Notes under the pieces: model-generated
Database searches by the model: none
What the model was told of the DNA's origin: nothing
Seen by the model: only the letters and a program-made list of their open reading frames with translations
Made by a program: the position numbers and the translations under genes
Shown here: piece by piece, positions 8,291 through 17,167 of the stretch
Layout: each line of letters opens with the position of its first letter
Position numbering within the stretch: the stretch's first letter is position 1
Source of the DNA: Terriglobia bacterium
Lineage (GTDB): Bacteria > Acidobacteriota > Terriglobia > Bryobacterales > UBA6623
Assembly: GCA_009841225.1 (NCBI GenBank)
Contig: VXMF01000014.1
Coordinates: 1-64,000 of the forward strand
DNA: 64,000 bases
Reading direction: 5' to 3'

Positions 8291-10239
8291 ACCCTGGTCA
8301 GTTCGATCACGCCGTTGGCCTTGTCGAGCCTTTCCACCCGGAAGGTGTGAATTGAACCAGATGTCAGCGGTTCTTGCTCGGCGCTCGCCGCCGGCGCTTC
8401 GGGATCTTGTCCGCCGTCGTCGGATCCCTTCCAGGCGGATTCCAGCATGCTCTTCAGTGAGCCCAAGTCTGAAGTCTGCCCAAGTGCGACGCTTTTCTTG
8501 GGAGCGCTCTTGGGCTTGATCGAGCAGACACCCGTCACGCCGTCGCCTATCTCCACGGTTGCTTTGCCAGCCTCGATCTTGGCGATCCTCCCCGTCAGGA
8601 TCTCGCCGACTGCCATCTGAGACATAGCCGATTCGACCTCGGTCGGTTCAAGTTGCTTCATCCCGACCCTGAGCTTCCGGTTCTCAAGATTGATTTCCAA
8701 GATCTTTACCCGGACATCCTGCCCCTCCCGGAGTATCTCGGCCGGGCTGTTCAGCCGCCGGTCGGAGGTGATGTCCGAAATGTGCAGCAGGGCATCCACA
8801 CCCTCGGCAATGTTTACGAACGCGCCAAAGTGCATGATCTTGCGCACCGTGCCGGTCGTGACGCTGTCCACCGGGTGTTCGTCCGGCAGCTTCTTCCAAG
8901 GGTCGCCCATAGCCTCCTTCAGGCTCAGGCCGATTCGCTTGCGCTTGACGTCTACGTTCTTGACGAGCACCTTGACTACATCGCCGACCCGGACCAGTTC
9001 GCTCGGATGCCTGACCCGCTGGGTGAATGACAGGTCCGAGATCCGAACCAAGCCTTCCACCCCGGGGAGCACTTCGACGAATGCCCCGAATTCTTTGAGC
9101 TTGGTCACCGTGCCCTCGATGGTTTCGTCCACGAAGATGCGGTCGGCAACCTGGCTCCACGGTTCCGGCAGTGTCTGCTTCAGTCCGACGCCGACCTTTT
9201 GCGAGGCGCGGTCGATCTTGAGGATCTTGACTTGAATCTTCTGACCTACGTGAAGTTCGTCGCCGGGCGTCTTGATGTGGCGCCATGCAATGTCGCTGAT
9301 GTGCAACAGGCCGTCGATGCCTCCGATGTCCACGAAGGCTCCGAATTCGCGCAGGCTGCGGACCGTGCCGGGCACCGTCTCGCCGATGCTGAGATTGGCT
9401 ATGGCCTCTTCGCGGGAGCGGTGGCGTTCCTCGTTCAGCACGGCTCGCCGGTCGAGCACGACGTTGCGGTCAGCTTCGTCGAACTGGACGATGCGCGCGC
9501 GGATTTCTTGGCCTACCAGCGCCTGGAGGCCTTCGTCGCTTCGCTCGCCCGAGCGCGACGCGGGCATGAACGCACGGACGCCCACGTCTACGGAAAGTCC
9601 GCCCTTGGTGATGCCAATGACCTTGCCGAGAACTGCGCTGCCGGAATTGAAGGCGGCCTCGAGTTGAAACCAGCTGCTCGGCCGCTGGGTCTGCAGGCTG
9701 CTCAGCTGCAGGTAGCCTTGATGCGACTGGCCGGTAACGATGACTTCGATCGAGTCGCCGATTTCGGGCTGTTCGCCCGACTGCTTGCTGGGCTCGAACG
9801 GCAGGAATGCCTCGGCCTTCTGGCCGATATCGACGAAGACGCCGTCGTGGCGCTTGCTCACCACCGTGCCGTGGAGCAGTTCCTTGGCGGTCTCGGGTTG
9901 CTCGGCCGGCTCGGCGTCCGAGGTCTTGACAATTTGGTCGTAACCGACATCCTCGGGGATCTCGATCTCGTCATCGTCTTCCAAGAAATCGTCGTCCGCC
10001 GGCTCGCCGGGCATCGCCGGCATGGCAGGCGTGCCGGGATGCTGCGGGCTGGCCGCGCTCTCTTCCTCGCCCTCCGGCAGCGGATCGGCAGGGGCCGCGC
10101 TCTGGTCGGCAGCAGCCGGCTGCACTTCCGCCGCAGTGCCGTCGCTTGGTGGCTCTGGCAACGCCGGCGCGGGACTATCTTCGGCCGAGTTGCTAGGCAA
10201 CTCTGGAACGTCCGAATTCACTCGCTTCTCCAAGAACAT
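8287..10239 (-). CDS. rpsA: 30S ribosomal protein S1
   Basis: A 650-residue S1 protein, longer than the 557 residues of E. coli S1. About the first 115 residues form an extension rich in Pro, Ala, Glu and Asp, ending in a strongly acidic stretch (DDDFLEDDDEIEIPEDVG). Six S1 (OB-fold) repeats follow. Repeats 3-5 are the best conserved, with GAFVDIGGIDGLLHISD, GAFVEVLPGVEGLVRISD and GAFVNIAEGVDALLHISD; repeat 6 is divergent. S1 binds mRNA and helps recruit leaders lacking strong Shine-Dalgarno sites. A downstream GTG near residue 7 could be an alternative start. It is transcribed toward the outer-membrane efflux gene and shares the CTAG stop overlap with it. Confidence 0.93.
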   Translation of the reverse strand: MFLEKRVNSDVPELPSNSAEDSPAPALPEPPSDGTAAEVQPAAADQSAAPADPLPEGEEESAASPQHPGTPAMPAMPGEPADDDFLEDDDEIEIPEDVGYDQIVKTSDAEPAEQPETAKELLHGTVVSKRHDGVFVDIGQKAEAFLPFEPSKQSGEQPEIGDSIEVIVTGQSHQGYLQLSSLQTQRPSSWFQLEAAFNSGSAVLGKVIGITKGGLSVDVGVRAFMPASRSGERSDEGLQALVGQEIRARIVQFDEADRNVVLDRRAVLNEERHRSREEAIANLSIGETVPGTVRSLREFGAFVDIGGIDGLLHISDIAWRHIKTPGDELHVGQKIQVKILKIDRASQKVGVGLKQTLPEPWSQVADRIFVDETIEGTVTKLKEFGAFVEVLPGVEGLVRISDLSFTQRVRHPSELVRVGDVVKVLVKNVDVKRKRIGLSLKEAMGDPWKKLPDEHPVDSVTTGTVRKIMHFGAFVNIAEGVDALLHISDITSDRRLNSPAEILREGQDVRVKILEINLENRKLRVGMKQLEPTEVESAMSQMAVGEILTGRIAKIEAGKATVEIGDGVTGVCSIKPKSAPKKSVALGQTSDLGSLKSMLESAWKGSDDGGQDPEAPAASAEQEPLTSGSIHTFRVERLDKANGVIELTRV

Positions 10240-10384
10240 TCATTGTTCCACAATCTAGGGTGACCATCACCGGCGCTCGCGGCCCACCGTCATGCACGCC
10301 GCAGCCTCCGTCCGGTCGGAGTGGCCGCTAGGCCTCCGGCGGCGGCGCCGTTCGACTTCGCACGGCCTCGTGGTACGTAGTGGC

Positions 10385-11671
10385 TCAGAGCCAAGGCTCG
10401 AATGCTGCCTTGCCGGCATAGGTGGCACGCGAGCCGAGTTCGGACTCGATCTCCAGCAGACGGTTGTACTTCGCGACGCGGTCGCTGCGACAGGTGGATC
10501 CGGTCTTGATCTGGCCCCCGCCGCAGGCGACCGCTAGGTCTGCGATGGTCGTGTCCGATGTCTCGCCTGACCGGTGCGAAATGATGAAGGTGTAGTCGTT
10601 GTCGCGCGCGAGTTGGATGCAATCCAGCGTTTCGGTGACAGTGCCGATCTGATTGAGCTTGATCAGAATCGAGTTGCCCAGCCCGTCAGAGATCCCGGAT
10701 TGGAAGATTCTTGGATTGGTCACGAAGAGATCGTCGCCGACGAGCTGCAGCTGGTTGGCTAGCCGCTCGGTGCCGACTCTCCAGCCAGCGTGATCGACCT
10801 CGGAGAAGCCGTCCTCGAGCGAGATCAACGGATACTTGGCGGACCAGTCGGACCACATCGAGGCCATTTCGTCCGCATTGCGGCGACTGCCGTCGGATTG
10901 GTCAAAGACGTAGTCTCCGTTGGCGCAGAACTCGCTCGCGGCGGCGTCAAGGCCGATGAACATCTCCTCTCCCGGCTTGTAGCCTGCCCTGGAAATGGCA
11001 TCCACCAACAGTTCCATCGGTTCTTCGTTTGATTTCAGTTCCGGCGCGAACCCGCCTTCGTCGCCCACCGCCGTGCCGTAGCCCTTGGACTTGAGAATGC
11101 CCTTCAGGGCGTGGAAGGTCTCGGTCGCGGCCCGCAATGCCTCTGAGAAAGTGCCGAGCCCGATCGGCAGGATCATGAACTCTTGAATGTCGACGTTGTT
11201 GTCGGCGTGCTGGCCGCCGTTCATGATGTTGAACATCGGCACCGGGAGCGTGTAGTGGTCGCGTTCGGCGAGTCTCTGGTACAGCGGCCGGTCCTGCTCG
11301 GCAGACATGGCATGAGCCACGGCCATCGACACGCCCAGAATCGCGTTCGCGCCCAAGCGGCCTTTGTTGTCAGTGCCGTCCAAGGCGATCAGCTTCGCGT
11401 CGACCGCTCGCTGGTCCGCGGCTTCGAAGCCCCGTAGCGCGGCTAGGATTTCGCCGTTGACATTGTTACGGGCGTTGAGGACCCCCTTGCCTGCGTAGCG
11501 TCCCTTGTCTCCATCCCGTAGTTCGACCGCTTCGTTGATGCCCGTGGACGCACCTGACGGAACACGTGCGGAGCCCTTGGCGCCGGACGCTAGTTCGGCA
11601 GCGACCTGGAGCGTCGGGTTGCCCCGGGAGTCCAAGATTTCCAAGGCCCTCAGGCTGGTGATGGCTGACAT
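10385..11671 (-). CDS. eno: Enolase (phosphopyruvate hydratase)
   Basis: A 428-residue glycolytic enzyme that interconverts 2-phosphoglycerate and phosphoenolpyruvate. The N-terminal capping domain has ILDSRGNPT and the Ser-loop VPSGASTG. The barrel contains [19 protein letters not shown], the metal-ligand stretch SLEDGFSE, the catalytic-lysine segment [13 protein letters not shown] and the signature [17 protein letters not shown]. Length is typical for bacterial enolase. The ATG at 11671 is preceded on the minus strand by AGGAAG-type purines (cttcctcgcg on the plus strand), which supports the start. It stands alone; the 145 bases to the S1 gene hold no gene. Confidence 0.97.
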   Translation of the reverse strand: MSAITSLRALEILDSRGNPTLQVAAELASGAKGSARVPSGASTGINEAVELRDGDKGRYAGKGVLNARNNVNGEILAALRGFEAADQRAVDAKLIALDGTDNKGRLGANAILGVSMAVAHAMSAEQDRPLYQRLAERDHYTLPVPMFNIMNGGQHADNNVDIQEFMILPIGLGTFSEALRAATETFHALKGILKSKGYGTAVGDEGGFAPELKSNEEPMELLVDAISRAGYKPGEEMFIGLDAAASEFCANGDYVFDQSDGSRRNADEMASMWSDWSAKYPLISLEDGFSEVDHAGWRVGTERLANQLQLVGDDLFVTNPRIFQSGISDGLGNSILIKLNQIGTVTETLDCIQLARDNDYTFIISHRSGETSDTTIADLAVACGGGQIKTGSTCRSDRVAKYNRLLEIESELGSRATYAGKAAFEPWL

Positions 11672-11962
11672 TGATCTTCCTCGCGTGGAAAACAGCAGAG
11701 CCTAGGCAGAGCTAGGCAAGAGGGGCTCCGGACGGCTTCGTCCGGCGACTCGAATTCCAAGCGTAGCACGGTGTCCGCGACGTCATCGGCTGTACGGACG
11801 CGTGCTCCTGTCACCTCTGGCCCGGCCATCGCCAGTGCTCGGGCCGAACCTTCCGATCCGTGAGCCAGCGACATCTCGTCAGGATCGTTTCGGTCATCCC
11901 CCTAGCGGGTTGGTCGCCGCCTCGCGGATCCCTCGGAGACCCTGCCCTGATAAGATCGAACC

Positions 11963-13117
11963 GTGGCCTTCGTATCTGTCGAAGAGGCTCTGGAGGAGTT
12001 ACGCCAAGGACGACTGATCGTAGTTGTCGACGATTCTGACCGCGAGAACGAGGGAGATCTCACTGCCTGTGCCGAACACGCGACCCCGGAGGCGATCAAC
12101 TTCATGGCCACCCACGGCCGGGGCCTGATCTGCTTGGCCCTGACCGAGCAGCGTCTCGACCATCTCGCAATCCCGCTCGTTTCGCAGCGCAACACTTCGA
12201 TGTTCGGTACCGCCTTCAGCGAGCCGATCGATGCTGCGGAAGGGGTGACCACCGGCATTTCGGCGGCGGACCGGGCTCACACCATCCGGGTGGCCATCGA
12301 TCCCGCCACGCGGGCGATCGACCTGGCCCGCCCGGGGCACGTCCAGACCTTGCGCGCCCGGCGCGGGGGCGTCTTGGTCAGGGCCGGACAGACGGAAGCT
12401 GCGGTGGACTTGGCCCGTCTGGCCGGCCTGATCCCGGCTGGGGTGATCTGCGAAATCATGAAGGACGACGGCACCATGGCCCGCGTGCCCGACCTGCTCG
12501 AGTTTTGCAAGACGCACGATCTGAAGATGCTGACCGTGGCGAGCCTGATCCGCTACCGGCTCGAGCATGAGACGTGCGTGCACCGGGTCGGTCGCGGGGT
12601 GATCGATACCGAATTCGGCGAGTTCCGGGTCTTCGCCTACGGCACTGACCTCGACGACGAGGTGCATCTGGCGCTCGTCATGGGCGACGTCAAGTCTGCC
12701 GAATCCGCGTTGGTGCGGATGCACTCCCATGACCTCTTCGGCGATGTGTTCGGTTCGAAGGCCAATCCCGGCTATCGGCAGGTCCATGATTCGCTGAGGA
12801 TGATTTCCGAAGAGGGCTGCGGCGCATTGGTTTACCTGCACCATCGGGCGCTTGGCTTCGGCTTGGAGAACGTTGCCGGGGGAGGCGAGATCCGGCCGCA
12901 TCCCCAGCTCGCTCCCGATACCACCGCCGGCCGCGGCTCGCGCTCGCAGTACCGCGTTGGGCTGGGGGCGCAGATCCTCAAGGATCTCGGCTTGCATCGA
13001 ATCCGGCTGCTCACCAACAGGCCGCGCCGCGTGGCCGGACTGGAGGGCTTCGGGATTCAGATCGTCGAACAGTTGCCGATCCGTCCTGCCTCCGCGCGCA
13101 TCCGCGCCAAGGCCTAG
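11963..13117 (+). CDS. ribB: 3,4-dihydroxy-2-butanone-4-phosphate synthase fused to a degenerate GTP cyclohydrolase II domain (RibBX-like)
   Basis: A 384-residue riboflavin-pathway protein starting at GTG. Residues 1-200 are a well-preserved RibB domain that makes 3,4-dihydroxy-2-butanone 4-phosphate from ribulose 5-phosphate: the acidic loop [11 protein letters not shown] (24-33), HGRGLIC, and [13 protein letters not shown]. Residues 205-384 have the RibA fold, but the zinc site of GTP cyclohydrolase II is gone. Where active enzymes read SECLTGD and RCDCG, this protein reads SHDLFGD (His256) and SKANPG, so all three cysteine ligands are missing. The following catalytic RQEGRGIGL segment is HHRALGFGL. 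The C-terminal LLTNRP motif is kept. I infer that only the RibB half is active and that a separate RibA exists elsewhere. Stop codon overlaps that of the TPR gene at CTAG. Confidence 0.92.
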   Translation: MAFVSVEEALEELRQGRLIVVVDDSDRENEGDLTACAEHATPEAINFMATHGRGLICLALTEQRLDHLAIPLVSQRNTSMFGTAFSEPIDAAEGVTTGISAADRAHTIRVAIDPATRAIDLARPGHVQTLRARRGGVLVRAGQTEAAVDLARLAGLIPAGVICEIMKDDGTMARVPDLLEFCKTHDLKMLTVASLIRYRLEHETCVHRVGRGVIDTEFGEFRVFAYGTDLDDEVHLALVMGDVKSAESALVRMHSHDLFGDVFGSKANPGYRQVHDSLRMISEEGCGALVYLHHRALGFGLENVAGGGEIRPHPQLAPDTTAGRGSRSQYRVGLGAQILKDLGLHRIRLLTNRPRRVAGLEGFGIQIVEQLPIRPASARIRAKA

Positions 13118-14403
13118 GGTGTCACGCCGGCACTGGCGAAACCTTCCGGCAGTCCTCCGGCCTGCATTGCTTGCCGCTCCCGCTCGGCGATCTGTTTATG
13201 CAACTCGCGCTCGCGCTTGGCTTCTCTGGCCTTGCCCAGGCGCTGGTATACGCGGGCTAGGCGGTAGTGAGGCTTGGACGAGTCGGGGTTGAGCGCGACT
13301 GCTCGCTTGAGATGTTTCTCGGCCTCTGGAAAGTCACGCTTCTTCTCAAGCAGCACGCCTAGCTCATAGTGCGATTCCCAGTACTCCTCGTTGCGCTCGA
13401 GTGACTCGCGCAGCAGGGATTCGATCTCGGCCATGGCAGCCTCATCCTTGCTCGCTCCCAACTTGGCCAGCAAGGCTTGTCCGTACAAGAACGGCCCGAA
13501 ATGGTTCTTGGAGTGGTCGCTGTGGTACACCTTCATCCGCTCCACGACTTCCTCCATGCGGTCCGAGGCGTGCTGTAGCAAGCGCCCGAGGAAGGCGTGC
13601 GGCTGCTCGAGTCCCGGGGCCAGCGCGGCGGCACGCAGGAAGTGGTCCACGGAATCCTTGAAGCTGCGTTGGCCGTAATCGGCGATACCAAGGCCGATTT
13701 CCAGAGCCGCGCTCTTGTCGAAGTACTTGCGGCCTGCTTGAAACGCCGCTGTGGCGGACGAGAAGTCTTGCTGCCGCAGATGAAAATAGCCGAGATCGTA
13801 GTGCAGCGATTCCTCGTAGGGTTCCTGTTCGACCGCCAGCTGCAAGTGGTCCAGCCCTTTCTCGAGGTTGCCCGACATCGTGTAGGCCTTGCCGAGGGCG
13901 TTGTGCACGGAAGCCGACTCCCCATGTTGGAGGGCGGCCTCGCCGACCTCGGCTGCACGCTTCGGCATTTCCGCCTGCAGATAGAGCGAAACAGTCCGCA
14001 GGTAGGCATCGAGGTTCCGTTTCGAATGGCGTGCGAACTTCTCTTCCCACGCCGCAGCTTCGGCCCAGTTTCCGTAGTTGGTGTGAAACATGGACAGCGC
14101 ATGCTGGATGAGCGGGTCTTCGCCGCCAAGGCGGGCCGCCTCGGAAGCATGCCTCGAAGCCTGCGTGTGCAGGTTGAGCATGGAATAGGTCTGCGCGAGC
14201 CCGATCCAGCCGCGGGGCTCGGCGGGATCTTTCTCTACGGCCCGCTCGAGGTACTCTTGGGCGGTGGGCAGATCGCGTGCCTGGAGCGCCATCAACCCTC
14301 GCCGGACCAGCTCCTCCGCCGGGGGTCCGTCTTCCTGCGCACTGCCAGCGAACGCACCTAGAGTCAGTGTCGCTGCGGCCAGCACCAGACGAATCGATAC
14401 CAC
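13114..14403 (-). CDS. Secreted/periplasmic tetratricopeptide-repeat protein
   Basis: A 429-residue protein with an N-terminal signal peptide (hydrophobic LVLAAATLTLGAFAGSA, cleavage expected near residue 22), starting at GTG. The rest is a chain of about eight to ten TPR units with the usual W/L-G-Y-A-F-P pattern. Examples are EPRGWIGLAQTYSMLNLHTQA, SVHNALGKAYTMSGNLEKGL, ESHYELGVLLEKKRDFPEA and KPHYRLARVYQRLGKAREA. TPR proteins act as protein-binding scaffolds; no enzymatic domain is present. It points away from the sulfatase at 14481, and the 77-base gap between them must hold both promoters. The partner is unknown. Confidence 0.85.
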   Translation of the reverse strand: MVSIRLVLAAATLTLGAFAGSAQEDGPPAEELVRRGLMALQARDLPTAQEYLERAVEKDPAEPRGWIGLAQTYSMLNLHTQASRHASEAARLGGEDPLIQHALSMFHTNYGNWAEAAAWEEKFARHSKRNLDAYLRTVSLYLQAEMPKRAAEVGEAALQHGESASVHNALGKAYTMSGNLEKGLDHLQLAVEQEPYEESLHYDLGYFHLRQQDFSSATAAFQAGRKYFDKSAALEIGLGIADYGQRSFKDSVDHFLRAAALAPGLEQPHAFLGRLLQHASDRMEEVVERMKVYHSDHSKNHFGPFLYGQALLAKLGASKDEAAMAEIESLLRESLERNEEYWESHYELGVLLEKKRDFPEAEKHLKRAVALNPDSSKPHYRLARVYQRLGKAREAKRERELHKQIAERERQAMQAGGLPEGFASAGVTP

Positions 14404-14480
14404 TGAATTCCACTATAGGGTTTCTTGGGGCCGCTGAGGAGGCACTCCAGCAGCGAGAGCGTTCGGCTAAACTGCTTTCG

Positions 14481-16028
14481 ATGACTTTACGCGCTCTGGT
14501 GTTGGTGGTTGCCTGCTTGACGGCTGCTGGCTGTTCCGACCAATCTTCGTCTAGCCAGCCGAATATCCTGTTCGCGATCTGGGACGACGTTTCCTACCCG
14601 CATGTCTCCGCGGCGGGCTCCAAGATGGTGAACACGCCGACCTTTGATCGCGTGGCGGCGGAGGGAGCGCTGTTCCGCAACGCCTACGCGCCGGCGCCGG
14701 GCTGCAGCCCCACTCGCGCGGCGTTCCTGACCGGCCGGCACATCTGGATGATCGAGCAGGCCGGCACCCATGCAAGCTCGTTTCCTGCGACCTACGTCTC
14801 GTATCAGGACCTGCTGGAAGAGGCGGGCTACGCAGTCGGCTACACCGGCAAGCCGTGGGGCCCGGGCCGCTGGGACAAGTCAGGCAGAACGCGCAATCCG
14901 GCAGGACCCTCTTTCACGGAAAGAACGCTAGACCCGCCCTATGACGGAATCAGGGACTGGGACTATGCCGGCAACTTCGAGGCGTTCTTCGAGTCCAAGG
15001 AACCCGGCCAGCCATTCAGCTTTTGGGTCGGCGGCAGCGAGGCGCACCGTCGCTTCGAGAAGGGCTCGTGGAAGGCCGCGGGGAAGCGCCTGGAAGACGC
15101 GGAGGTGCCGCCGTTCCTGCCGGACACGCCCGAAATTCGCGAGGACCTGCTCGACTACGCTGTCGAGATCGAATGGTTCGACTCGCACGTGGGCCGGATC
15201 CTGGACTTCCTCGCCGAACACGGGGAACTCGACAACACGCTGGTGATCTTTACTGCCGACAACGGGATGGCGTTTCCGCGAGCCAAGGCGAACCTGTACG
15301 ACTACGGCATCCACATGCCCCTAGCGGTGCGCTGGGCCGGGCCGGGCCGTGGCGGCCGGACCATCGACGATCTGGTGCAGTTCGTGGACCTGACGGCGAC
15401 GATCCTGGATGTTTCCGGCGTGGCCCACCCGGGGGGAGCGAGCGCTCTGATAGGGCGGAGCATTCGCAACATCTTGGAGTCTCAAGAGGATGGCACGGTG
15501 GACTCGAGCCGCACGCGGGCGTATTCCGGGCGCGAGCGCCACTCGTCATCGCGTTGGAACAATCTGACCTATCCGCAGCGATCAATGCGGACCCCGGAGC
15601 ACCTGTACATCCGCAACTTCAAGCCGCGACGCTGGCCGGCCGGCGCTCCGCAGAAGTACCGCGCCGACGGGCGCGGCTTGGAAGCGATGCATCAGTCGTA
15701 TCACGACATAGATGCGTCGCCGACGCTGACGCGTCTGATCGAGGGCAGGGACGAGGAAGGCGTCGGGCACTATTTGGAACTGGCGGTGGGAAAGCGTCCC
15801 GCGGAGGAGCTGTTTGACCTGGCCGCCGATCCGGGCTGCTTGGACAACCTCGCTGAAAAACCCGAGCACGCCGACTTGCTCAAGGCCTTGCGCGACGAGT
15901 TTGATGCTTACCTGGTCAAGACCGGGGACGCGCGCGCCACAGGCAGCGGAGAGATTTGGGACGAGTATGTTCGCTACTCTGCGATCCGGCAGTTTCCGAA
16001 GCCGCTAGATGCCGGGCCGGACTACTAG
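14481..16028 (+). CDS. Sulfatase (arylsulfatase family), lipoprotein
   Basis: A 515-residue type I sulfatase. The start at ATG 14481 gives a lipoprotein signal with LTAAGC; upstream in-frame codons would run into the divergent TPR gene. The formylglycine motif is C-S-P-T-R within APGCSPTRAAFLTGR. Metal ligands are provided by IWDD near the start and by FTADNGM in the middle. The C-terminal part ends with the short subdomain found in family S1 sulfatases. It hydrolyses sulfate esters, probably of polysaccharides, after a cysteine is matured to formylglycine by a separate enzyme not seen here. It lies near a second sulfatase and a mannonate dehydratase, which suggests uronate-rich sulfated glycans, but the substrate is not determined by sequence alone. 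Confidence 0.9.
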   Translation: MTLRALVLVVACLTAAGCSDQSSSSQPNILFAIWDDVSYPHVSAAGSKMVNTPTFDRVAAEGALFRNAYAPAPGCSPTRAAFLTGRHIWMIEQAGTHASSFPATYVSYQDLLEEAGYAVGYTGKPWGPGRWDKSGRTRNPAGPSFTERTLDPPYDGIRDWDYAGNFEAFFESKEPGQPFSFWVGGSEAHRRFEKGSWKAAGKRLEDAEVPPFLPDTPEIREDLLDYAVEIEWFDSHVGRILDFLAEHGELDNTLVIFTADNGMAFPRAKANLYDYGIHMPLAVRWAGPGRGGRTIDDLVQFVDLTATILDVSGVAHPGGASALIGRSIRNILESQEDGTVDSSRTRAYSGRERHSSSRWNNLTYPQRSMRTPEHLYIRNFKPRRWPAGAPQKYRADGRGLEAMHQSYHDIDASPTLTRLIEGRDEEGVGHYLELAVGKRPAEELFDLAADPGCLDNLAEKPEHADLLKALRDEFDAYLVKTGDARATGSGEIWDEYVRYSAIRQFPKPLDAGPDY

Positions 16029-16409
16029 CGCTTCGACTGGTGCTAGACGCTAGTCCCTGTGTGTGGACTATGTTCGGTGCTGCGCTAGCGGATTGATCTC
16101 CGATTGATGGAGTCCTCCCGATGTGCTCCTCGGCCTGATGCTCGGTGCGTCTGTAGGAGCGAGGTGCGTCGTCATGCGCAAGAGCGCCAGAGATCGTTTC
16201 CGACACGTTGTGCTCTGAGTACCGGGATCGAGATCACGGCAACCGCGATTCTGCAGACTTGCGCGAGCGCATAGCTCGACTCGAGGGCCTGTTTGAGGGA
16301 TTCACCAAACGAGAGGCTGTGCAGTAAGACCTCGGTTGAACGCTAGACTCGGTCTGGCGGCAGCCGTTCCCGAACGGTTCCAAGAGCCGCAGACGACGGC
16401 CCAGCGAAT
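16029..16409. other. Convergent intergenic region after the first sulfatase
   Basis: About 380 bases between the convergent sulfatase and M50 protease genes. Apart from the short plus-strand frame at 16157-16327 I see nothing supported. CTAG-containing short repeats (gctagacgctag) near 16040 do not form a strong terminator. Confidence 0.4.
16157..16327 (+). pseudogene. Short open frame ending in a coiled-coil tail; possible gene remnant
   Basis: Between an in-frame TAG at 16154 and the TAA at 16325 the frame is open, and the last part reads DLRERIARLEGLFEGF. That heptad-like text is common at the ends of small bacterial coiled-coil proteins. There is no ATG or GTG in frame, only a TTG at 16208, and no Shine-Dalgarno site. 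It may be the tail of a decayed gene or a very small real one; I cannot name a family. Confidence 0.25.
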
Positions 16410-17096
16410 CTAGAACCAATAGAGCAGCCGGATCGCAATCCTCAGGACGGGCCAGAATATCTCTCCGAATACGTACCACGCCAGCACGAGGCCCAAGAAG
16501 CCGAACGTGTGGTCCCTTGTGAGGTCGAACCACTTTCGTGCCGAGTTCTCCGGCACGAACAGCGCAATCACCGTGTTGCCGTCAAGCGGGTGGACTGGCA
16601 GCAGGTTGAATGTCATCAGAAGCAGGTTTTGAGTGAACAAGATGCTGAGGAACTGAGCGATAGGTGCGTAGTCACCGCTGCCTTCGACTACGGCGAAGAA
16701 CGTGATCGAAGCCGGGATGCTGAACACTCCCGCCGCGATTCCCAGATTGATCACGATAGCCGCCAGCAGGGCAAGCAACAGGTTCGCGCCGGGCCCGGCC
16801 AGAGCCATCCAGCCGGCTCGGCGCGGGTAGCGGTGCTCCCATACTGGGCTGTACGGTGCCGAAGCCCATCCGAGCATCCAGTTGCTGAGGGCGAACGTGA
16901 TCAGGGGGGCCGCAATGGTGCCGACCGGCTCCCTGCGGACGTGCGGGATCGGATTCAGCGTGACTTGGCCGCCGGCCGCGGCCGTGTCATCGCCGCCCCA
17001 CAATGCAGCCAGCGCATGGGCGGCTTCGTGGCACGTGAGCGACAGCAGGAAGGCCACGTACCACAGGCCCCCGAGGGCCAGCATCTGAGGGTCCAT
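16410..17096 (-). CDS. Site-2 protease family (M50) membrane metalloprotease
   Basis: A 228-residue integral membrane protein with about five to six hydrophobic segments. The zinc motif HExxH is CHEAAHALAA (His23, Glu24, His27) in the first membrane helix. The second active-site element is the NLLPVHPLDGNTV segment, carrying the Asp ligand typical of the family. No PDZ or CBS domain is present, so it belongs to the compact Rip3-like/M50B type. Members cut substrates within the membrane, including anti-sigma factors, but many have unknown substrates. It is a single gene convergent with the sulfatase, with 71 bases to the next sulfatase gene downstream of its start. Confidence 0.88.
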   Translation of the reverse strand: MDPQMLALGGLWYVAFLLSLTCHEAAHALAALWGGDDTAAAGGQVTLNPIPHVRREPVGTIAAPLITFALSNWMLGWASAPYSPVWEHRYPRRAGWMALAGPGANLLLALLAAIVINLGIAAGVFSIPASITFFAVVEGSGDYAPIAQFLSILFTQNLLLMTFNLLPVHPLDGNTVIALFVPENSARKWFDLTRDHTFGFLGLVLAWYVFGEIFWPVLRIAIRLLYWF

Positions 17097-17167
17097 AAGA
17101 GGCCAGTTTAGCCAATCAACCCGGCTAGCCGACCAGGGCTGAAGTCAGCGATGGATGACGTCCCTAC

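Noticed and set aside
11650..11874. Minus-strand frame of 74 codons upstream of enolase (GSEGSARALAMAGPEVTGARV)
   Set aside because: It overlaps the start of eno, has no recognised family, and its text changes to low-complexity in the second half. It might be the tail of a lost gene, but I cannot support it.
11999..12997. 332-codon minus-strand frame inside ribB
   Set aside because: Antisense shadow of a conserved gene; composition-driven long frame with no motif.
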